Part shown: positions 60,335 through 64,000 of the stretch, piece after piece
Layout of the letters: the number at the start of each line of letters is the position of its first letter
Numbering within the stretch: position 1 is the first letter of the stretch
Assembly: GCA_028287395.1 (NCBI GenBank)
Contig: JAQBPR010000227.1
Span: forward strand, 1-64,000
DNA from: Bacilli bacterium
Lineage (GTDB): Bacteria > Bacillota > Bacilli > Paenibacillales > NBRC-103111
Reading direction: 5' to 3'
Length of the DNA stretch: 64,000 bases
Made by a program: the position numbers and the translations under genes
The notes under the pieces: generated by a model
Databases searched by the model: none
What the model was told of the DNA's origin: nothing
What the model saw: the letters and a program-made list of their open reading frames with translations, nothing else

Positions 60335-63075
60335 TATTTTTGCAGAAAAACTTCAATGGTATGTGTTGTTTGATCTGGCAATGAGGTCAGAATTTGACGC
60401 TTAATAATACATGAGGCTTGAAGGTTCTCATACAAAACCTCTTGATTGTTCAAAGTAACCTTGCCAATCTTATATTGTTTATAATCCAAATGCGCTGCGT
60501 TTTTATATACAATTTTTAAAGTTTTATCGGCAAATAAAGTGACCATAGAAGCTTGATGATTATCATCGAACTGATGTATGAGAAGCTTGGGTTCAAGCTG
60601 CAAATCGCCTAGTTTCCCTTTTACCCCAAATACTTCGGTTACCATAGTTAAAAGCAGCCAGCTTGCCGATCCTGTGAGATAGGGGTACATTCCTCTCCCT
60701 TTTTCATTGATGTACTCAGGTATCCCCGGATAGATTCGGCTCCGTTCAAAGTCTGTGCTTAGCTTGTAAATGGAAGATAGCACCTCATGTCCTTCTTTAA
60801 CAAAGCCTCGTTTATAGAGCGCATTAGCGTACATGACAGACATATGGCTAAACATCGCGCCATTTTCTTTATGGCCATAAGCAAAGCCAAATGCCCGCCC
60901 CAAATTTTGTTGTATCGTTCCGAAACGGGAGTTTAAGCGATAGCCAATTTGGGGGTCCTTTAAATATTTATCCACAGCACTAGCTACCATTCTTACTTGC
61001 TCATCTGTGGCTGACCCACCCATGATAGCAAAAACCTGCCCTGTTAATGTAATCCGAACACCTGCTGGATGGTCGCCTTCCACACGAATCCCATCATTAT
61101 TATAGTAGCCATTAAACCACGCATAGCCTGCGCTATTTTGAATCCACTCATTCTTCCTTATATGTTCAAAGATCCAGCCCGCTTTCTTGGCTAAATCCTG
61201 AGCCACTGCTTCAATGCTTAAGCTTACTTTTTTCCCGCTGACTGATATTGGGCATGTTTCATAATATCGGTCTAACAATGCAAGCTTTTCAATAATCGAA
61301 TCGTAATCTATTGAATGAAAGATGGAGTCTAAAAGCACGTTCATTTCCTCAGCTAATTCAATTTGATCCAGACCTAATTTCTCTTTCAAACTGAGCAACA
61401 ACTTACTAATCTCTACAAGGTTGCTTGCATAAAACGCTGTAAAGGCAACACTTTCTCCTCTATCCGAAGCCAAGTCTAAACCATCGTTCCAATCTGCACC
61501 CTCAAGCTTAATATTGTTATGTTCACCCACATTGAAAAAAGGAACTAAATTTTGCAATAAAAGATGTTCTAAAATAGAGCCTTGATAAACTTGGCCTTCT
61601 GCTGTTTTCAGTTGATTGCCTTCTTCAGGCTTCCATGACAGATCTATATCTTTACTGCGCTTAATGTATTTATCCTTGAAGTAGCATTGTTCCTGCAATA
61701 AGAAGGGAAGATCCCCGGATTGATTAATATAAAATAAGGTGGTCAGAAAAGGCCAAGTGCCATGATCCATCCAAACGCGTGGAATATTGTTGCGATCCGC
61801 AACAAATTCACCCGATTTCGTCCCAATAATCGTTGCATTGCTTCCATCTATACGCACACCGGCAAAATTGTTAAACAATAAATGTCTCACATCTGCGGGT
61901 TCAGTAATTAATAAGGCTAAACAGTCTTGCCAAAGGTCTCTCCAGCCGCGTCCACCCCGACCGTAATCATGACTGGGGAGAAAAGAATTGCCATAGATCC
62001 GTCTCAGTATCGGCTGTAACGTAACCCATTTCATCCATACATCATAGTCATGATTTCCGGATTGAAAGGCGACTGCATTTATTTTATTTTGCCAAAATTG
62101 GATATTGCGTTGGAAAAGCAGATCAAATTTACTTGTGGAAACATACTTTTGGAGATAATATGCTTCATTTATCCGTTCATTCGAGATCACCATGGCAATG
62201 GTATAACATTTAGATTGCCCAGGCAATATTACAGCATCGCGAAATCTTATCGCACCCATCGATTCATAACCCTCAAGCTCAGTTCCTGAGCCTGTTGGGG
62301 CCGATAAATTTTTAACAATCGATTCGGGCCAGTCTAAGCTTCCGCCTTCACCAATATATTCCTCTAATATAGGAAAGAAGCCGACTGGCGCTTCTTCTTC
62401 ACCCTCTCTTGCTAACACACTATAGGACACATGATTAATGCGATGTCCTCTCTCGTCAAAGGTTAAAGCAGGCTGCAATTCAATTCCATTGGATAAGGTA
62501 TACATCCGGTGCAGCAGAGAAGTCACATGGCGATGATCGCGAATCTCATCAGCAGACCGGCCATATAGCGGGATAGCAGCTGTAGGTGTGATGCGTATGG
62601 AATCGCTGCTCGTATTCGTAATCGTAATTTTCATTAATTCTACTTTATCAGATTCGATCGGGACAAAGCTGATGATTTCAGATTTTATACCAAGTGAAGG
62701 ATTAACGCGTACAACTTTATGCCAGAGAAATCCCGCATCCAAGGTTACTTGCTCTAGCTCATTCACAAATAAATTCGCTTTTTGCGTTACAGAGTTACCT
62801 GCAGCTGACCATGGTCCTTTTCCTGCGATATACACCCAAAAATTTCGCGACGCTTTAGAATTATGCAATTCATCCAAAGAAACAGGCGGGGTTAAAAAGG
62901 TGTACTGACTAGACTTAATATCCCCATGTAAAATCGGTGAAATTGCGGATAGCATACCTGCTTCATTCGCAAGCGGAAAATATAGATAGCTTGATTCATT
63001 CGGTTTATCTATACTAAAGTCCCCTTGATCCCCTATGAATTTCCATCCCACTTTTTCTTTCTGTAGTTGAGTCAT
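60334..63075 (-). CDS. GH94-like (GH36-type catalytic domain) glycoside phosphorylase
   Basis: LEGADWNDGLD (GH94 catalytic-Asp motif), PSHDYGRGGRGWRDLWQDCLALL, GIPEYINEKGRGMYPYLTGSASWLLLTM. Confidence 0.85.
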   Translation of the reverse strand: MTQLQKEKVGWKFIGDQGDFSIDKPNESSYLYFPLANEAGMLSAISPILHGDIKSSQYTFLTPPVSLDELHNSKASRNFWVYIAGKGPWSAAGNSVTQKANLFVNELEQVTLDAGFLWHKVVRVNPSLGIKSEIISFVPIESDKVELMKITITNTSSDSIRITPTAAIPLYGRSADEIRDHRHVTSLLHRMYTLSNGIELQPALTFDERGHRINHVSYSVLAREGEEEAPVGFFPILEEYIGEGGSLDWPESIVKNLSAPTGSGTELEGYESMGAIRFRDAVILPGQSKCYTIAMVISNERINEAYYLQKYVSTSKFDLLFQRNIQFWQNKINAVAFQSGNHDYDVWMKWVTLQPILRRIYGNSFLPSHDYGRGGRGWRDLWQDCLALLITEPADVRHLLFNNFAGVRIDGSNATIIGTKSGEFVADRNNIPRVWMDHGTWPFLTTLFYINQSGDLPFLLQEQCYFKDKYIKRSKDIDLSWKPEEGNQLKTAEGQVYQGSILEHLLLQNLVPFFNVGEHNNIKLEGADWNDGLDLASDRGESVAFTAFYASNLVEISKLLLSLKEKLGLDQIELAEEMNVLLDSIFHSIDYDSIIEKLALLDRYYETCPISVSGKKVSLSIEAVAQDLAKKAGWIFEHIRKNEWIQNSAGYAWFNGYYNNDGIRVEGDHPAGVRITLTGQVFAIMGGSATDEQVRMVASAVDKYLKDPQIGYRLNSRFGTIQQNLGRAFGFAYGHKENGAMFSHMSVMYANALYKRGFVKEGHEVLSSIYKLSTDFERSRIYPGIPEYINEKGRGMYPYLTGSASWLLLTMVTEVFGVKGKLGDLQLEPKLLIHQFDDNHQASMVTLFADKTLKIVYKNAAHLDYKQYKIGKVTLNNQEVLYENLQASCIIKRQILTSLPDQTTHTIEVFLQK

Positions 63076-63094
63076 TTATTTCCCAGCCCTCTCG

Positions 63095-63988
63095 TTATGT
63101 TAAATACACTTCTATTTGTTTGACTTGTTTATTTCTAATCCAATGTGCCCTCAAACCCTGAATGGTACTGCCGGCAATAGATTCAACTTCACCATTCTGC
63201 AAGGTTAAGATCATCCTTTCAATCAACGTCCCTTCATTGGAATCATAGGTATTGCGTCGATTTGGATTATGGTAAATAACGTCACAATGTCCCAAAAACT
63301 TCGCCTTCACCTGATCCTTACGATCAAACAACCATTCAGGAAGCAGTGGATGCAGCTGCATTTTCAATTGTCCCTCTTCCAGTACAAACGGTCGCTCGCC
63401 AAACATCATTACATTCCAAATGGAAAGGAATTCCGCAGTGGAACCGCTAAGTCTGGCAACAAAGCCTCTTCCATGCAAGCTAGGGTCAGGATTAGCACTA
63501 CTGGCAATAAAGGAGCTGTTTTCCACTGTGCTTCGTCCGTAAATTTCCGGGTCCATAAAAGGAATCATCACATGCTGCATTTCTTCATAAAACTCGCCGT
63601 ATAATTTGCCCTTCAACAATTCCAATAAATATTTATATTCCATATGCAAAAATACAGATTCATTTTCCAACCATCCTGCGGTAAAAGCTCTTGATCTCCC
63701 GATTTCTTGCGTTTGACCTTCTAATGAAGCATTCACTTTATACATTTTTAACTTTTTGTCATAAAGCTCACTATTTTTGATCTTTTTATACAGCTCGAGC
63801 TTTTGCTCGCGCGATGTGAGGATTTTCATTGCTTTTGTGGGTCCTTCTAAAAAATAAGGTAAATCAACACGTTGGAAACTTGTAACTCTAACAAAAGGTT
63901 GTTTTTTCGCATTGCACTTCATCTTGCCGGCTTCATCCAAAAGCGGTTCATGAGCCGTTGCCTCATAATAAAAATAGGTTGGATACAT
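63095..63988 (-). CDS. C-terminal part of a second GH94-like protein; truncated by the window edge
   Basis: GRSTVENSSFIASSANPDPSLHGRGFVARLSGSTAEFLSIWNVMMFGERPF, LHPLLPEWLF. Confidence 0.75.
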   Translation of the reverse strand: MYPTYFYYEATAHEPLLDEAGKMKCNAKKQPFVRVTSFQRVDLPYFLEGPTKAMKILTSREQKLELYKKIKNSELYDKKLKMYKVNASLEGQTQEIGRSRAFTAGWLENESVFLHMEYKYLLELLKGKLYGEFYEEMQHVMIPFMDPEIYGRSTVENSSFIASSANPDPSLHGRGFVARLSGSTAEFLSIWNVMMFGERPFVLEEGQLKMQLHPLLPEWLFDRKDQVKAKFLGHCDVIYHNPNRRNTYDSNEGTLIERMILTLQNGEVESIAGSTIQGLRAHWIRNKQVKQIEVYLT

Positions 63989-64000
63989 TCCATCGCCTAA

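Overview
The window looks like a chromosomal segment of a low-to-mid GC, endospore-forming Firmicute, most like Paenibacillaceae. This is inferred from gene content: cotJABC, ytrH/ytrI, YheC/YheD spore-coat ATP-grasp proteins and sufCDSUB. It is densely packed with protein-coding genes. I saw no rRNA, tRNA, CRISPR, prophage or transposase. Main blocks: ppx/ppk; ytvI-like permease; pyk-accA-accD-dnaE; ytrH-ytrI-ytpI; ytoI-like regulator; GGDEF/EAL proteins; five tandem YheC/YheD-type ATP-grasp genes; cotJABC; a guanylate-kinase-like protein; CNNM/CorC transporter; yfkAB; MMPL; uppP; yunD-like; fused MoaD-MoaE with a MoeB/ThiF enzyme; HD-GYP; NlpC/P60; suf operon; mtnK-mtnA; a nucleotide-sugar dehydratase; purT; mntH; DUF1304; yunC-like; and a GH94-type phosphorylase cluster running off the right edge. 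The observations I find most interesting are: (1) five tandem, diverged ATP-grasp genes in one apparent sporulation operon, with a SigK-like promoter; (2) four PhoP-box-like hexamers at exact 11-bp spacing upstream of ppk; (3) two MntR-like operators at mntH, one overlapping a consensus SigA -35; (4) overlapping Fur-like boxes in front of suf; (5) a dispersed palindromic intergenic repeat family; (6) a perfect 14-bp hairpin in the cotJ leader; (7) a GH94-like phosphorylase cluster with an epimerase-like partner. All functional assignments come from reading sequence and motifs; no database search was run.
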